The position numbers were made by a program, and so were the translations under genes. 64,000 nt of DNA from Arthrobacter castelli DSM 16402 (lineage in GTDB: Bacteria; Actinomycetota; Actinomycetes; Actinomycetales; Micrococcaceae). Where the stretch lies: contig NZ_AUMN01000005.1 of NCBI RefSeq assembly GCF_000430705.1, forward strand, positions 124,001 to 188,000, read 5' to 3'. A model generated the notes under the pieces. That model was not told where the DNA came from. It did no database searches and saw nothing but the letters and a program-made list of their open reading frames with translations. Shown here one piece after another: positions 33,938 to 42,407 of this stretch. The first letter of the stretch is position 1. Every line of letters starts with the position of its first letter.

Positions 33938-34681
33938 ATGAAGATCGGCATCCTCGGAGCAGGATCCATTGGAGCAACGCTGGCCACCAAGCTCAGCCGA
34001 GCAGGACACGAGGTCAAAATCGCCAATTCCCGTGGCCCGGAGACCATCGATTCAGAGATCGTGGCAGCGGGCGCCCGGGCAGTAGAGGCCGCAGACGTCG
34101 TCACAGACATCGAAGCCCTCATCATCTCCGTACCGCTGAGTCGTATCCCCGCCATTAGACCACTCATTGCGAACCTTCCAAGCGATGCGGCCATCCTCGA
34201 TACCTCGAACTACTACCCCATGCGCGATGGGCAGATTCAGGCACTCGATGAGGGACAGGTCGAAAGCGTGTGGGTCACCGAGCAGCTCGGACGTCCCGTC
34301 ACGAAGGCCTGGAACGCCATCGGAGCGGGGTCTTTCGAGGCCAAGGGCACAGCACCAGGAGACCCCGATCGGATCGCAATTCCCGTCGCCGCGGACCGCG
34401 AGGCCGACAAGGCTATAGCAATGCGCCTGGTGGAAGACACCGGCTTCGATGCCATCGACTCCGGTCCCCTGGCCGATTCATGGCGCCAGCAGCCCGGAGC
34501 CCCTGCGTACTGCACCGATCTCACGCGCGATGAAATTCCTGATGCCCTTGCAGCCGCCAGGAAGGACCTGCTCCCGCAGCGAAGGGACCTCGCGTACGCC
34601 GCGATCATGGAGAAGATCGAGAAGGGCGAGACCCTCATATCCGACGATCTGGTCGAGCTCAACCGAGGCCTCTCCAGCTAA
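33938..34681 (+). CDS. NADP oxidoreductase, F420-dependent type
   Basis: The 247-residue protein opens MKIGILGAGSIGATLATKLS RAGHEVKIANSRGPETI, a Rossmann fold with the NSRGPET stretch typical of coenzyme F420-dependent NADP oxidoreductase-like proteins. DTSNYYPMRDG and EQLGRPVTKAWNAIGAGSFE follow as in that family. It probably reduces a small substrate with NADPH or exchanges hydride with F420. GAAAGGA lies seven bases before the ATG. The MerR regulator gene is divergent and a strong hairpin follows the stop. Confidence 0.85.
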   Translation: MKIGILGAGSIGATLATKLSRAGHEVKIANSRGPETIDSEIVAAGARAVEAADVVTDIEALIISVPLSRIPAIRPLIANLPSDAAILDTSNYYPMRDGQIQALDEGQVESVWVTEQLGRPVTKAWNAIGAGSFEAKGTAPGDPDRIAIPVAADREADKAIAMRLVEDTGFDAIDSGPLADSWRQQPGAPAYCTDLTRDEIPDALAAARKDLLPQRRDLAYAAIMEKIEKGETLISDDLVELNRGLSS

Positions 34682-34722
34682 CGACACTCATCGCCACTTT
34701 CCTCGGTTAGATAGCTGCCGAC

Positions 34723-34766
34723 CCAGCGGGAGCGCCCTTCGCATAAACTGCGGGCGCTCCCGCTGG
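34723..34766 (+). terminator. Strong hairpin after the F420-type oxidoreductase
   Basis: A perfect 15-bp stem (CCAGCGGGAGCGCCC / GGGCGCTCCCGCTGG) with a 14-base loop starts 42 bases after the stop codon. No T-run follows, as is common for actinobacterial terminators. Confidence 0.75.
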
Positions 34767-35350
34767 ATTCCCGGCTGCGAATGCAGGCAGTCGCCTTGAA
34801 TTGCAACAGTTCGACGGGAGGTCTCACGAGATCCCGGCGCCCCTCCTTATGGACTTGATCACTCCGCGGCGGCGTCACTTCCAGCGGTGTCCGTACGATC
34901 CGCAAGACCAACCTCCACCGGTCACACCCACCCCTGACCTGGGACGATACAGCTCCTGGTTTCGCTCGTCCCGAATAGGTGGTCCGGACACCCTGTCCGG
35001 CGACGGGCCCTATACGACACACCTGATGCAACACCCCAAGAAGTCGGTCGTACCCACATCGCCATGCCGGCCCAGCCCCGCCGATAACGGAACGAGCCTG
35101 CGTCAATCAGTGTGTACCCACTCAACAGGACACATACTTATACAGTCCACTTCACGCTGCCCAGGGTGATCCTTGGGCCATGAAACGCTGTGAAAAGGAC
35201 ACGAAAATGCGGAACCTACAGGCGACGCTACAACCAAGTGAGAACTCTGGTGCCCGGGCCGGCGTACCCTCAATATCCCCTGCCGGCCCGGACAATCTTA
35301 GTAGAACACCTGCCACTGACATTTTCGCGAGGACGGGGTATTCCGCGCAG
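34767..35350. other. Gene-free stretch of about 580 bases
   Basis: I see no convincing gene here. Open frames in both directions lack family similarity and ribosome sites. Visible elements are a small perfect hairpin CCGGACA/TGTCCGG at 34984-35000 and a larger one at 35254-35291. It may be a degraded gene beyond recognition; neither end matches a terminal inverted repeat. Confidence 0.5.
35254..35291 (-). terminator. Hairpin after the 3-hydroxybutyrate dehydrogenase gene
   Basis: A perfect 10-bp stem, CCGGGCCGGC / GCCGGCCCGG, with an 18-base loop lies about 60 bases past the stop of the - strand SDR gene. It is a probable terminator for the MFS-SDR operon. Confidence 0.55.
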
Positions 35351-36121
35351 TTACCGCGCCGACCAGCCGCCGTCCATCACATACGAAGAACCGGTCACCA
35401 TCCCCGCGTGGTCCGAGGCGAGCCAGCCAACCAGCGAGGCAACTTCCTCCGGTTCGACCAGGCGTTTGATCGCGCTCTCGGTCAGCATGATGCTGGCCAG
35501 TACTTCGTCCTCGCTGATGTTGTGCGCCTGTGCCTGGTCGGCGATCTGGTTCTCCATCAGCGGGGTGCGGACGTAGCCGGGATTGATGCAGTTGCTGGTG
35601 ACTCCGTGCTTCCCGCCTTCGAGGGCAGTCACTTTGGACAGCCCTTCCAACCCGTGCTTGGCGGAGACGTAGGCGGATTTGAAGGGTGAGGCCCGGATCC
35701 CGTGCACGGAGGAGAGGTTAATGATGCGACCAAATCCCTTTCGGTACATGGCCGGCAAGGCTGCCCGGATTAGCAGAAACGGCGCTTCGAGCATCAGCCG
35801 GTGGATCCGCCGGAAGTCGTCGGGAACGAACTCCTCGATAGGCCGCACCGATTGGACGCCGGCGTTGTTCACCAGGATGTCGACGTCGAGCTGCAGGTCC
35901 TCAAGGGCCGCGGTGTCGAGCAGGTCGATGGTCCATGCCTCGCCACCGGTTTCGGCGGCGACGACGGCGGCACCTTCACTGTCGCGGTCGGCGACGATCA
36001 CCTTCGCGCCTGACGCGGCGAGCTCTCTGGCACAGGCGGCTCCGATTCCGCTGGCACCGCCGGTGACCAGGGCGGTCCGCACTGTCAGTCTGCCGTCGTC
36101 GTTCATCTGCCGTCCGTTCAT
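35351..36121 (-). CDS. 3-hydroxybutyrate dehydrogenase-like SDR
   Basis: The 256-residue short-chain dehydrogenase has ALVTGGASGIGAACARELAA (cofactor), NNAGVQSVRPIEEF, LSSVHGIRASPFKSAYVSAK with the Ser-Tyr-Lys triad, and the CINPGYVRTPLMENQI plus IMLTESAIKRLVEPEEVASL segments typical of D-3-hydroxybutyrate dehydrogenases. It oxidises 3-hydroxybutyrate, or a related hydroxy acid, to the 3-oxo acid with NAD. The gene start overlaps the stop of the MHS transporter (ATGA), which probably imports the substrate. Confidence 0.88.
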   Translation of the reverse strand: MNGRQMNDDGRLTVRTALVTGGASGIGAACARELAASGAKVIVADRDSEGAAVVAAETGGEAWTIDLLDTAALEDLQLDVDILVNNAGVQSVRPIEEFVPDDFRRIHRLMLEAPFLLIRAALPAMYRKGFGRIINLSSVHGIRASPFKSAYVSAKHGLEGLSKVTALEGGKHGVTSNCINPGYVRTPLMENQIADQAQAHNISEDEVLASIMLTESAIKRLVEPEEVASLVGWLASDHAGMVTGSSYVMDGGWSAR

Positions 36122-37503
36122 CGCCCGGCTTCCTGGGTGGTCGTCAGCCCGTGGCGCTCAGCGTCGGCAGTATCCACGTCGCGCAATCCGACCCCCGCAG
36201 TTTCACGCAGGGTGACAACGGCGATGCCGGTGATGATGCACGCCCCGACTATGTACAGCGCCACCCCGACCCACGAACCGGTTTCCTGCAGGATCGCAGT
36301 CGCGATGATCGGTGCCAGCGAACCGGCGAAGATGGAGGTGACCTGATAACCGAGCGAGACGCCGGAATACCGCATCCGGGTGGGGAACATTTCGGCCATG
36401 ATCGCCGGCTGGCCCGCATACATCAGCGCGTGGAAGCACAGCCCAATGGTGATCGCGGCGACGATGATGACTGCGTTCTGGGTGTCGAACATGGGGAAGG
36501 CGAAGAACGCCCAGGTTGCGCTGAGCACCGCGCCCGACAGGTACACCTTCTTGCGTCCGAGTCGGTCGGACAGCCGCCCCACCTGCGGGATGACCAGGAA
36601 GTGGATCACGTGGGCGACCAGCAAGGCGAACAGCAGACTGGAGGTGTTGTAGTCGTGCACCTGCGACAAGTACACGATCGAGAAGCTGACGATGATGTAG
36701 TAGATGATGTTCTCCGCAAACCGCAGCCCCATGGCGCCGAGAATGCCGCGAGGGTACTTCTTCACGACCTCGAACACGCCGTAACTCTGGGCCTGGTCCT
36801 TCTCGGCTTTCTCCCGGGCCTCGACGAAGATGGGTGCTTCCGAGACGTGGGTGCGGATGTAGTAACCGATGACAACGACGACGGCGGAGAGCCAGAACGC
36901 CACGCGCCAGCCCCAGCTTTCAAACGCGGCATTGGACAGCACCGCGGACATGGTCAGCAGCACCGCGGTGGCCAGCAGGTTGCCGATCGGCACCGCCGCC
37001 TGGGGCCAGCTGGACCAGAAACCGCGGGACTTGTTCGGGCTGTGCTCGGCCACCAGCAGCACCGCGCCGCCCCACTCGCCGCCGAGGGCGAAGCCCTGGA
37101 TGAACCGCAGGATCACCAGCAACGCCGGAGCGGCATAGCCGATCACGTTGAATCCGGGCAGGCAGCCCATCAGGAAGGTAGCGGCGCCAACCATGATGAT
37201 GGTGACCTGCAGGGTGTGCTTGCGGCCCAGCTTGTCACCGACCTGGCCGAAGAAGATCCCACCCAATGGCCGCGCGACAAAGCCGACGGCGTAGGTCACG
37301 AACGCGGCGATGATCCCGTCCAGAGCGGTGTCGCTGTTGGGGAAAAAGAACTTGCCGAAGATCAGCGACGCAGCGGTGGCGTAGAGGAAGAATTCGTACC
37401 ATTCGACGACGGTGCCCACCATGGAGGCGGCGACGACCTTCTTCAGCCCACCGGACTTGCCGGCCTCTTCCGCCGTCGTGCCCGAGCGGTTATTGGCGCT
37501 CAT
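36118..37503 (-). CDS. MFS transporter, metabolite:H+ symporter (MHS) family
   Basis: The 461-residue protein has MHS marks: VGTVVEWYEFFLYATAASLI, GQVGDKLGRKHTLQVTIIMV and ALGGEWGGAVLLVAEHSPNK. It has 12 spans and cytoplasmic ends. Translationally coupled to the 3-hydroxybutyrate dehydrogenase, it most likely imports a hydroxy or short-chain acid. The LysR regulator is divergent. Confidence 0.92.
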   Translation of the reverse strand: MSANNRSGTTAEEAGKSGGLKKVVAASMVGTVVEWYEFFLYATAASLIFGKFFFPNSDTALDGIIAAFVTYAVGFVARPLGGIFFGQVGDKLGRKHTLQVTIIMVGAATFLMGCLPGFNVIGYAAPALLVILRFIQGFALGGEWGGAVLLVAEHSPNKSRGFWSSWPQAAVPIGNLLATAVLLTMSAVLSNAAFESWGWRVAFWLSAVVVVIGYYIRTHVSEAPIFVEAREKAEKDQAQSYGVFEVVKKYPRGILGAMGLRFAENIIYYIIVSFSIVYLSQVHDYNTSSLLFALLVAHVIHFLVIPQVGRLSDRLGRKKVYLSGAVLSATWAFFAFPMFDTQNAVIIVAAITIGLCFHALMYAGQPAIMAEMFPTRMRYSGVSLGYQVTSIFAGSLAPIIATAILQETGSWVGVALYIVGACIITGIAVVTLRETAGVGLRDVDTADAERHGLTTTQEAGR

Positions 37504-37614
37504 ATCCTGCTCCTTCTGTCTCGACCTTGAGACCCTTTCGCGTGACCGCTGTCACGGTCTGGACAACTCCATCGAGTATTGCTGCAGAATTTTGTTTCCT
37601 CAATGACCAGTTGT

Positions 37615-37641
37615 GCAGATGAAATCTGCGAAAATGCAGAT
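37615..37641. promoter_or_regulatory. LysR operator: three alternating GCAGAT half-sites
   Basis: GCAGAT (37615-37620), ATCTGC (37624-37629) and GCAGAT (37636-37641) make two overlapping palindromes with spacers of three and six bases. The last abuts the ATG of the LysR gene. This arrangement fits LysR autoregulation and control of the divergent MFS-SDR operon. Confidence 0.6.
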
Positions 37642-38562
37642 ATGCTGTCCAAGCCCGATGACCTGTTGATCCTGCTCGAGGTGTCGCGCACCGGCCGGTT
37701 CATTTCCGCGGCGGAGGGTCTGGGCCTGAACCACACCACGGTGGCCCGGCGGATCGGCGACCTGGAGAAGAGCCTGGGCGGCCACGTGCTGGTCCGCGGC
37801 CGAGGCGGGTGGGAACTGACCGAACTGGGCAAGCGGGCGGTGGCTGCGGCGGAAAATGTCGCCGCCGCCATGGCCACCTTGGAGGATGACGACGACGGCG
37901 CGAGCCAGCTGTCCGGCATCGTGCGGATGAGTGCCACTGACGGATTCAGCGCATTCGTTGCCGCGCCGGCTGTGGCACGGCTGCGCCGGGATCATCCGGA
38001 TCTGAGTGTGGAGATCGTCGCCGCCACCCGCCGACCATCGCAGGTACGCAGCGGGCTGGACCTTGAGGTGGTGGTTGGTGAGCCGCAGGTGCATCGGGCG
38101 GAAGCGATCAGGCTGGGGGAGTACGTGCTGGGACTGTACGGATCGCGTGCTTATCTCGCCGAGCACGGAATGCCGGAAACCTTGGACGAGGTGATGGTCC
38201 ACCCGCTGGTTTACTTCATCGACTCCATGCTCCAGGTGGACAGCCTCGATGCGCCACGAAGGTTGTTGCCGGGAATGCGGGACTCGCTGAGTTCGACCAA
38301 CGTCTTTGTGCACGTGGAAGCGACTCGGGCCGGAGCCGGGATCGGATTGCTTCCATGCTTCATGGCCGACCAGCACAGCGACCTGGTCCGGCTGCTCCCC
38401 GACGAAGTGGCGGAGCGGCTGGGGTACTGGCTGGTGGCCCGCCCCGATTCGCTCCGGCAACCGGCTGTCTCCGCCGTCGTGGAGGCCTTGCGGCAGGGGA
38501 CGGTGGAATTCGAGGATGCGTTGTTGGGGAGGAGGTGGCGAAATGAGCGATATGCACAATGA
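37642..38562 (+). CDS. LysR family transcriptional regulator
   Basis: The 306-residue protein has the N-terminal LysR HTH (LLILLEVSRTGRFISAAEGL GLNHTTVARRIGDLEKSLGG) and a periplasmic-binding-like effector domain from about residue 95. The gene is divergent from the MHS transporter/3-hydroxybutyrate dehydrogenase operon and probably activates it. The ATG at 37642 follows directly on the operator half-site with no Shine-Dalgarno, so translation may be leaderless. Its end overlaps the next gene by 20 bases. Confidence 0.9.
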   Translation: MLSKPDDLLILLEVSRTGRFISAAEGLGLNHTTVARRIGDLEKSLGGHVLVRGRGGWELTELGKRAVAAAENVAAAMATLEDDDDGASQLSGIVRMSATDGFSAFVAAPAVARLRRDHPDLSVEIVAATRRPSQVRSGLDLEVVVGEPQVHRAEAIRLGEYVLGLYGSRAYLAEHGMPETLDEVMVHPLVYFIDSMLQVDSLDAPRRLLPGMRDSLSSTNVFVHVEATRAGAGIGLLPCFMADQHSDLVRLLPDEVAERLGYWLVARPDSLRQPAVSAVVEALRQGTVEFEDALLGRRWRNERYAQ

Positions 38563-39658
38563 TGAGCCGCGCGCGTGGCGGTCGGCCATCCGCGACGTAT
38601 TGACCGAGGCGGTGGCAGACGGGCTCACGCCGTCGGCGGTGTGCGCGGTTGCTCGAGACGGGCGCCGGATCGAACCCGTGGTCGTCGGCGACGCCGTCCG
38701 CTATGGGCCCGACGGCGTCGAACTGGCTCCCGCTGCACGGGTACCAGCCAGTCCCGCGACGGTCTATGACATCGCCTCGATCACCAAGGTGTTTACGGCG
38801 GTGACGATATTGACCCTCGTGCGGGACGGAGTGCTTGGCCTGGACGAACCCGTTTTCGGCAGGCTTGCTGCCTTTAGCGCAGGAGCGAAGCGGGCAATCA
38901 CCGTGCGACAGTTGCTCACCCACACCTCCGGACTGCCGGCGGAATGGGAAGATGTGCCCGGCGGCCAGCCATTCGACCGGTCTGAACTGCTGGAACGGCT
39001 CGCTGGCCTCGAACTTGAAGCGGACCCCGGGAGCCGGTTCATCTATTCGTGCGTCGGGTACAACGTTCTGATGCACCTTGCCGAACAGCTCACCGGAACA
39101 GAGTGGTCCCACCTGGTGCACGACCGGCTGCTCACACCGCTGGAGCGGGACGATCCCGCCAGCGCTGCGTTGACGTACTTTCCGGACCCGGGAGCCTGCG
39201 CGGCGACCGAGTACCAGCCTGACCGCGGAATGGTGCGCGGCGCGGTGCACGACGAGACGGCGTGGACGCTCGGCGGAGCGGCAGGAAATGCGGGGCTGTT
39301 CAGTACCGCCAGCGCATTGCTCAGCGTCGGGGAGTGGCTGCGCACCGGGATGGGCGGACTGTTGCCCGCGCAATTGCAGGACGAACTCTGGCGGGACCAG
39401 CTACCGCATGTGCTGGACCCGCAGGCCTCCCGGCCGGACTATGGCCAGGGACTCGGCCTGCGAATCGGCCATCTGGCCTGGGTTGGCCGATCCGGCGGTG
39501 AAGCACGAGGCCACGGCGGATTTACGGGTACGTCCCTGCTGGTGGACCGGACGCGACGCCTGTCCGTGGTGCTGCTGACCAACCGCGTCCACCCCTTCCG
39601 CGACACGGACGTGCAACCCGTGCATGCCGCCGTCGCCGAGCTGGCCGGATCCGGGTAG
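38543..39658 (+). CDS. Serine hydrolase, beta-lactamase/EstB family
   Basis: The 371-residue protein has the class C/DD-peptidase fold: the SxxK motif in DIASITKVFTAV (Ser79, Lys82), LLTHTSGLPAEWED, the Tyr motif FIYSCVGYN (Tyr168) and ARGHGGFTGTSLLVD near the end. There is no signal peptide, so it is cytoplasmic, and an esterase/lactonase role is more likely than penicillin binding. GGAGG lies seven to eight bases before the ATG. The 20-base overlap with lysR implies coupling. Confidence 0.88.
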   Translation: MSDMHNDEPRAWRSAIRDVLTEAVADGLTPSAVCAVARDGRRIEPVVVGDAVRYGPDGVELAPAARVPASPATVYDIASITKVFTAVTILTLVRDGVLGLDEPVFGRLAAFSAGAKRAITVRQLLTHTSGLPAEWEDVPGGQPFDRSELLERLAGLELEADPGSRFIYSCVGYNVLMHLAEQLTGTEWSHLVHDRLLTPLERDDPASAALTYFPDPGACAATEYQPDRGMVRGAVHDETAWTLGGAAGNAGLFSTASALLSVGEWLRTGMGGLLPAQLQDELWRDQLPHVLDPQASRPDYGQGLGLRIGHLAWVGRSGGEARGHGGFTGTSLLVDRTRRLSVVLLTNRVHPFRDTDVQPVHAAVAELAGSG

Positions 39659-39723
39659 CCGGGCACGCTCTATTGACCGGGATCAGGGGACCGTCGAGGA
39701 GCTGCGCGGCGGCTGCGGCAGTT

Positions 39724-40289
39724 TCACCATGTGTCAATGGCATCTGCAAGTTCCAAGATGGGGGCCGCGTTTGCCCCGGCTTCCAGCCATTCGCGCGGTG
39801 ATACTTGCTCGTTTCCGACGGTCAGGTCAGGATCTGCCGTGGTCATAAAGCCTGCCACTTCGAGCGGATGCAGATCGTTGGGCAGTGCCTCAAGCACTGC
39901 ACGCAGCCTCGGCAGCGGTGTTCCTTGGGATGTGAATTGCCAGCGTGGGATTCTTGTCGCGGCCCCAAGCTTGAATCCGTACAAGGCATGATCCCGGAGC
40001 CGGCGACGGACACGAGAGGGGTCTATCTGCAGCAGGGTTGCTGTCTCTTCGACAGAGTTTGAGTTGCGGATCTGCTCGGCGAGGTCGGCTTGTGCGGATG
40101 TCACCATCTGCCGGCCGACGTCGGAATCGCCCACCGGGGCACGCCGCTGTGCTGAGACAGTATGTCTTCTTGACCGCGTGTCAGGGCGGCAGATCCCGGC
40201 TGCGGACCTTTCTGCAGGTGACGGGCCAGTTCTGCGGTGAAGTCTTCCTCGCTCACGTGATACGGGGCCAGGACTTCGCTTATGGTCAT
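39724..40289 (-). pseudogene. HTH/antitoxin-like DNA-binding protein, interrupted by a one-base frameshift
   Basis: From ATG 40289 (AAGGAGG ten bases upstream) the frame reads MTISEVLAPYHVSEEDFTAE through LTRGQEDILSQHSGVP, then goes out of frame and stops at about 40101. The other frame, starting at 40134, continues GDSDVGRQMVTSAQADLAEQ, an HTH (ETATLLQIDPSRVRRRLRDH) and PLPRLRAVLEALPNDLHPLE with a WLEAG end like the Xre/MbcA-type antitoxin family. Adding one C to the CCCC run near 40129 joins both parts into one 188-residue protein. This is either a real mutation or a homopolymer sequencing error. Confidence 0.65.
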
Positions 40290-40302
40290 CTCACCCACCT
40301 CC

Positions 40303-40857
40303 TTAGAGCTCTGCATCTGGCACGTCGGTGCTTCGAACCCATGAAGCTGCAGCGTCGCTCCGAGCGACATGTGGTTCGAAGAGCTCGATCCGAGCGATCA
40401 GCACGTCGGGATTTACGAAGTCATGCTCCAAGAGCGCCATGACGAAAGCGTAGTCTTTCTCGCGGCCTGCGATCAGCTTTGCGGCGCAGAGATCATAGGG
40501 ATCCAGACAAAGCCCGGTCGCGTTGTTCGTGTTCTCATTTCGCACCCGAACAAGTCGATCCTCCCATCCCTGCGGCAGCTCCGCCGTGTTCCTGCCAACA
40601 CCTTGTATATAGAAGCCATGAGTCGTATGGAAGCTGGACCATTCTCCGATGGCGGCATCCAACTCGTCAGCCAATGACTCGGCATCGTCGTCGTTGAGTG
40701 GGCATATGTCTACCTCATCAGACATGGTCGCTGTGGCTGGCAACTCGTCCTCCCCCCAACTGCCCAGGACGGCTTGGCTACCGATGATTATGACGCGATC
40801 CTGGCGAATAATTTCCGTCGCCGCCCGAATGGAATGTTCGAGATCACTTCGGCGCAA
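40303..40857 (-). CDS. Nucleotidyltransferase-like protein (DUF6036 type)
   Basis: The 184-residue protein has RVIIIGSQAVLGSW followed by MSDEVDICPL, matching the G-S ... D-x-D-like core of minimal nucleotidyltransferases, and LDPYDLCAAKLIAGREKDYA in the C-terminal half. Such proteins are often toxin-like partners of small HTH proteins. The start is a TTG at 40857 with GGAAGG upstream, overlapping the preceding HTH gene by 14 bases. The frame-broken HTH gene follows after 13 bases. The assignment is from motif wording only. Confidence 0.7.
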   Translation of the reverse strand: MRRSDLEHSIRAATEIIRQDRVIIIGSQAVLGSWGEDELPATATMSDEVDICPLNDDDAESLADELDAAIGEWSSFHTTHGFYIQGVGRNTAELPQGWEDRLVRVRNENTNNATGLCLDPYDLCAAKLIAGREKDYAFVMALLEHDFVNPDVLIARIELFEPHVARSDAAASWVRSTDVPDAEL

Positions 40858-41398
40858 GGGTCTTTGCCTTCCGAATTGCGATTATCCGTTCCTCATCACT
40901 CAGCGCGCCCGCGAAAGGACTCATCTGGCGCATCTCACTGCCCAGTTCATTGGCGGCGAGCAGATTGTCTTCCCACTCCTCAATGGGAAGCTGCAGAACT
41001 CTATCCCACTCAGCAAGCCAATGCTCAGCAACGGGATTTCGCTGCTGAGCGCGCATCCGTTTCAGATTTTCAATCCCCAACTTCCGTAAGCGCTCCCCCT
41101 CATTCGATAGGGCGCGGACCAGCTCCACATGGAGCTCGTACGGGATGCGTTCCTCCCGCCGTTCCAATACGGGACGGCGCGACTTAGCTGTCTTCAACGC
41201 GGACTGAACTACTCCTGCACTACAGCCGAGCCGTTTCGCGATCTGACGGACTGATAGTCCCAGAGCGTGAAGAGAAAGAATGGCTTCCTGGCGACGCCGC
41301 GAAGCGGCCATCATGGCATGACGGTGTCTGTCGCTCGCCTCGCCCTGATTCCGTGCTTCTTCGATGAGCCGTTCAACTGCATCCTGGCTTGTCTCCAT
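40844..41398 (-). CDS. HTH protein paired with the nucleotidyltransferase (possible antitoxin)
   Basis: The 184-residue protein has a central HTH, RRRQEAILSLHALGLSVRQI AKRLGCSAGVVQSALK (residues about 34-70), and a C-terminal domain containing WLAEWDRVLQLPIEEWEDNL and QMSPFAGALSDEERIIAIRK. The SPFAG-LS-EER ending is common in small actinobacterial HTH proteins next to nucleotidyltransferases. It is the first gene of a three-gene set (HTH, DUF6036, broken HTH). A palindrome at 41402-41421, immediately before its ATG, suggests autorepression. TATAAT lies at about 41457-41462 on its strand. Confidence 0.7.
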   Translation of the reverse strand: METSQDAVERLIEEARNQGEASDRHRHAMMAASRRRQEAILSLHALGLSVRQIAKRLGCSAGVVQSALKTAKSRRPVLERREERIPYELHVELVRALSNEGERLRKLGIENLKRMRAQQRNPVAEHWLAEWDRVLQLPIEEWEDNLLAANELGSEMRQMSPFAGALSDEERIIAIRKAKTLAPK

Positions 41399-41401
41399 AG
41401 C

Positions 41402-41421
41402 TGTATGGTACCCCCATACAG
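41402..41421 (-). promoter_or_regulatory. Operator-like palindrome before the HTH/DUF6036 pair
   Basis: Perfect arms CTGTATGG (41402-41409) and CCATACAG (41414-41421) with a five-base spacer lie three bases before the ATG of the HTH gene. It is a probable autoregulatory site. Confidence 0.6.
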
Positions 41422-41485
41422 GATTCTTCTGAAGCCCCGCTTGGGTGCGGCTCGAATTATAATCGGCAAGGACCCAAATCAGCCG

Positions 41486-41690
41486 TCAGGTATACAGCGA
41501 GATCGGCTGTACTTCGCCCAGCAGGTAGTTGGCCCCGACCTCGACCTTTTTGTAGTCCACTGGGTCGTGGAGCGAGTGTGTCCGGATATTCCGCCAGAAC
41601 AGATCCAACCCCACGGAGTTGTTCGTTGAGCTGGCGCCAGTCACTTCGAAAATTCGATTGGCCACGGCCCTGTCAGCGGCGGTAGTTCTC
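41486..41690 (-). pseudogene. C-terminal remnant of a DszC-like acyl-CoA dehydrogenase-family monooxygenase
   Basis: The frame reads GRTTAADRAVANRIFEVTGA then SSTNNSVGLDLFWRNIRTHS and LHDPVDYKKVEVGANYLLGE before a TGA. This is the C-terminal helix bundle of flavin-dependent monooxygenases of the acyl-CoA dehydrogenase fold (DszC/SfnB group). The upstream 330 or so residues are missing. At about 41690 it meets the N-terminal piece of an MFS gene, so a deletion has fused two genes that once lay in line. Confidence 0.75.
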
Positions 41691-42026
41691 CCCGGCGACC
41701 CCTGGCCACAGGAAAATGACCTCGAACACGGCCCAAACGATGAATCCCGTCATCATGATGCGCCGTGGTCCCCACGCTTCCGCTAAAGCTCCCGAGAGCC
41801 ATGCCGAAATGGCCACCACAATGCCGTAGACGCTCATCAGCGTGGCAATACTCGCCGGGGAGAAGCCCCTCCCTTCCAGGAATATTGCCAGGAACCCAAG
41901 CTCAATGCCGTCGCCGACCATAAACAGGGCCAAACCGACGTAGCCCCATCCGAGTGGTTTGACGATGCCTTGCCGCTCAAGCCACACCCGAATGGGGGAG
42001 TGACTCTCCGGTGATTGAGTGTTCAC
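41673..42026 (-). pseudogene. N-terminal remnant of an MFS transporter (RbtT/DalT/CsbX-like)
   Basis: From a GTG at 42026 with GAGGAG upstream the frame encodes 117 residues: VNTQSPESHSPIRVWLERQG, then spans 1-4 with WGYVGLALFMVGDGIELGFL and AISAWLSGALAEAWGPRRIM. This wording matches the RbtT/DalT/CsbX group of polyol or 2-oxoacid permeases, normally about 430 residues. The reading frame runs out at the junction with the DszC-like remnant. Confidence 0.75.
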
Positions 42027-42241
42027 GAAATTCTCCTCGGGCATGAGCGGTCACGGTTATGTGGGATGCCTAAAGGAGAACCCGGTGCTGTGAATGTGGG
42101 CAACCGTATGAACAAAAATGAAAGGGTTACGAATTTTGGCGTCGATGTATTGCGGTGGCCGCGTTCCACCCGGTATTTAGCGGCGAAATAAAAAGTCACG
42201 ACTTTCCCTGACGCCAATTCCTTTGTTCATATTGGACGCAA

Positions 42242-42323
42242 GGATCATGAGACCCAATGCGAAGCTCTGGCTGATTGGGCGGCAACCCTCGTCGACGTAG
42301 TGGGGTGCCCCAGATGACGATCC
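42242..42323 (+). ncRNA. SAM-IV-type riboswitch (predicted)
   Basis: The segment follows the SAM-IV aptamer pattern. The P1 arms are GGATC (42242-42246) and GATCC (42319-42323), with the conserved CATGAG after the first arm. A CCCAAT/ATTGGG hairpin spans 42253-42279. The core CGGCAACCCTC is at 42280-42290, followed by GTGGGGTGCCCC near 42299-42311 and GATGAC before the closing arm. SAM-IV elements are known from actinobacteria ahead of sulfur-metabolism genes. This one lies 85 bases before a DszC/SfnB-like gene, so it probably shuts that gene off when SAM is plentiful. Confidence 0.78.
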
Positions 42324-42407
42324 GGCCGCGCAGGGATGCTGCGGCAAGTACGGCTCTCTAACGCCGGGCTCCGCGGCTTCCCGTCCACCGAAGCAAGGAG
42401 CATGCCC

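Noticed and set aside
34801-35169. Open frames in the gap after the F420-type oxidoreductase
   Set aside because: No motif, no start signals and no similarity to any transposase or integrase that I recognise.
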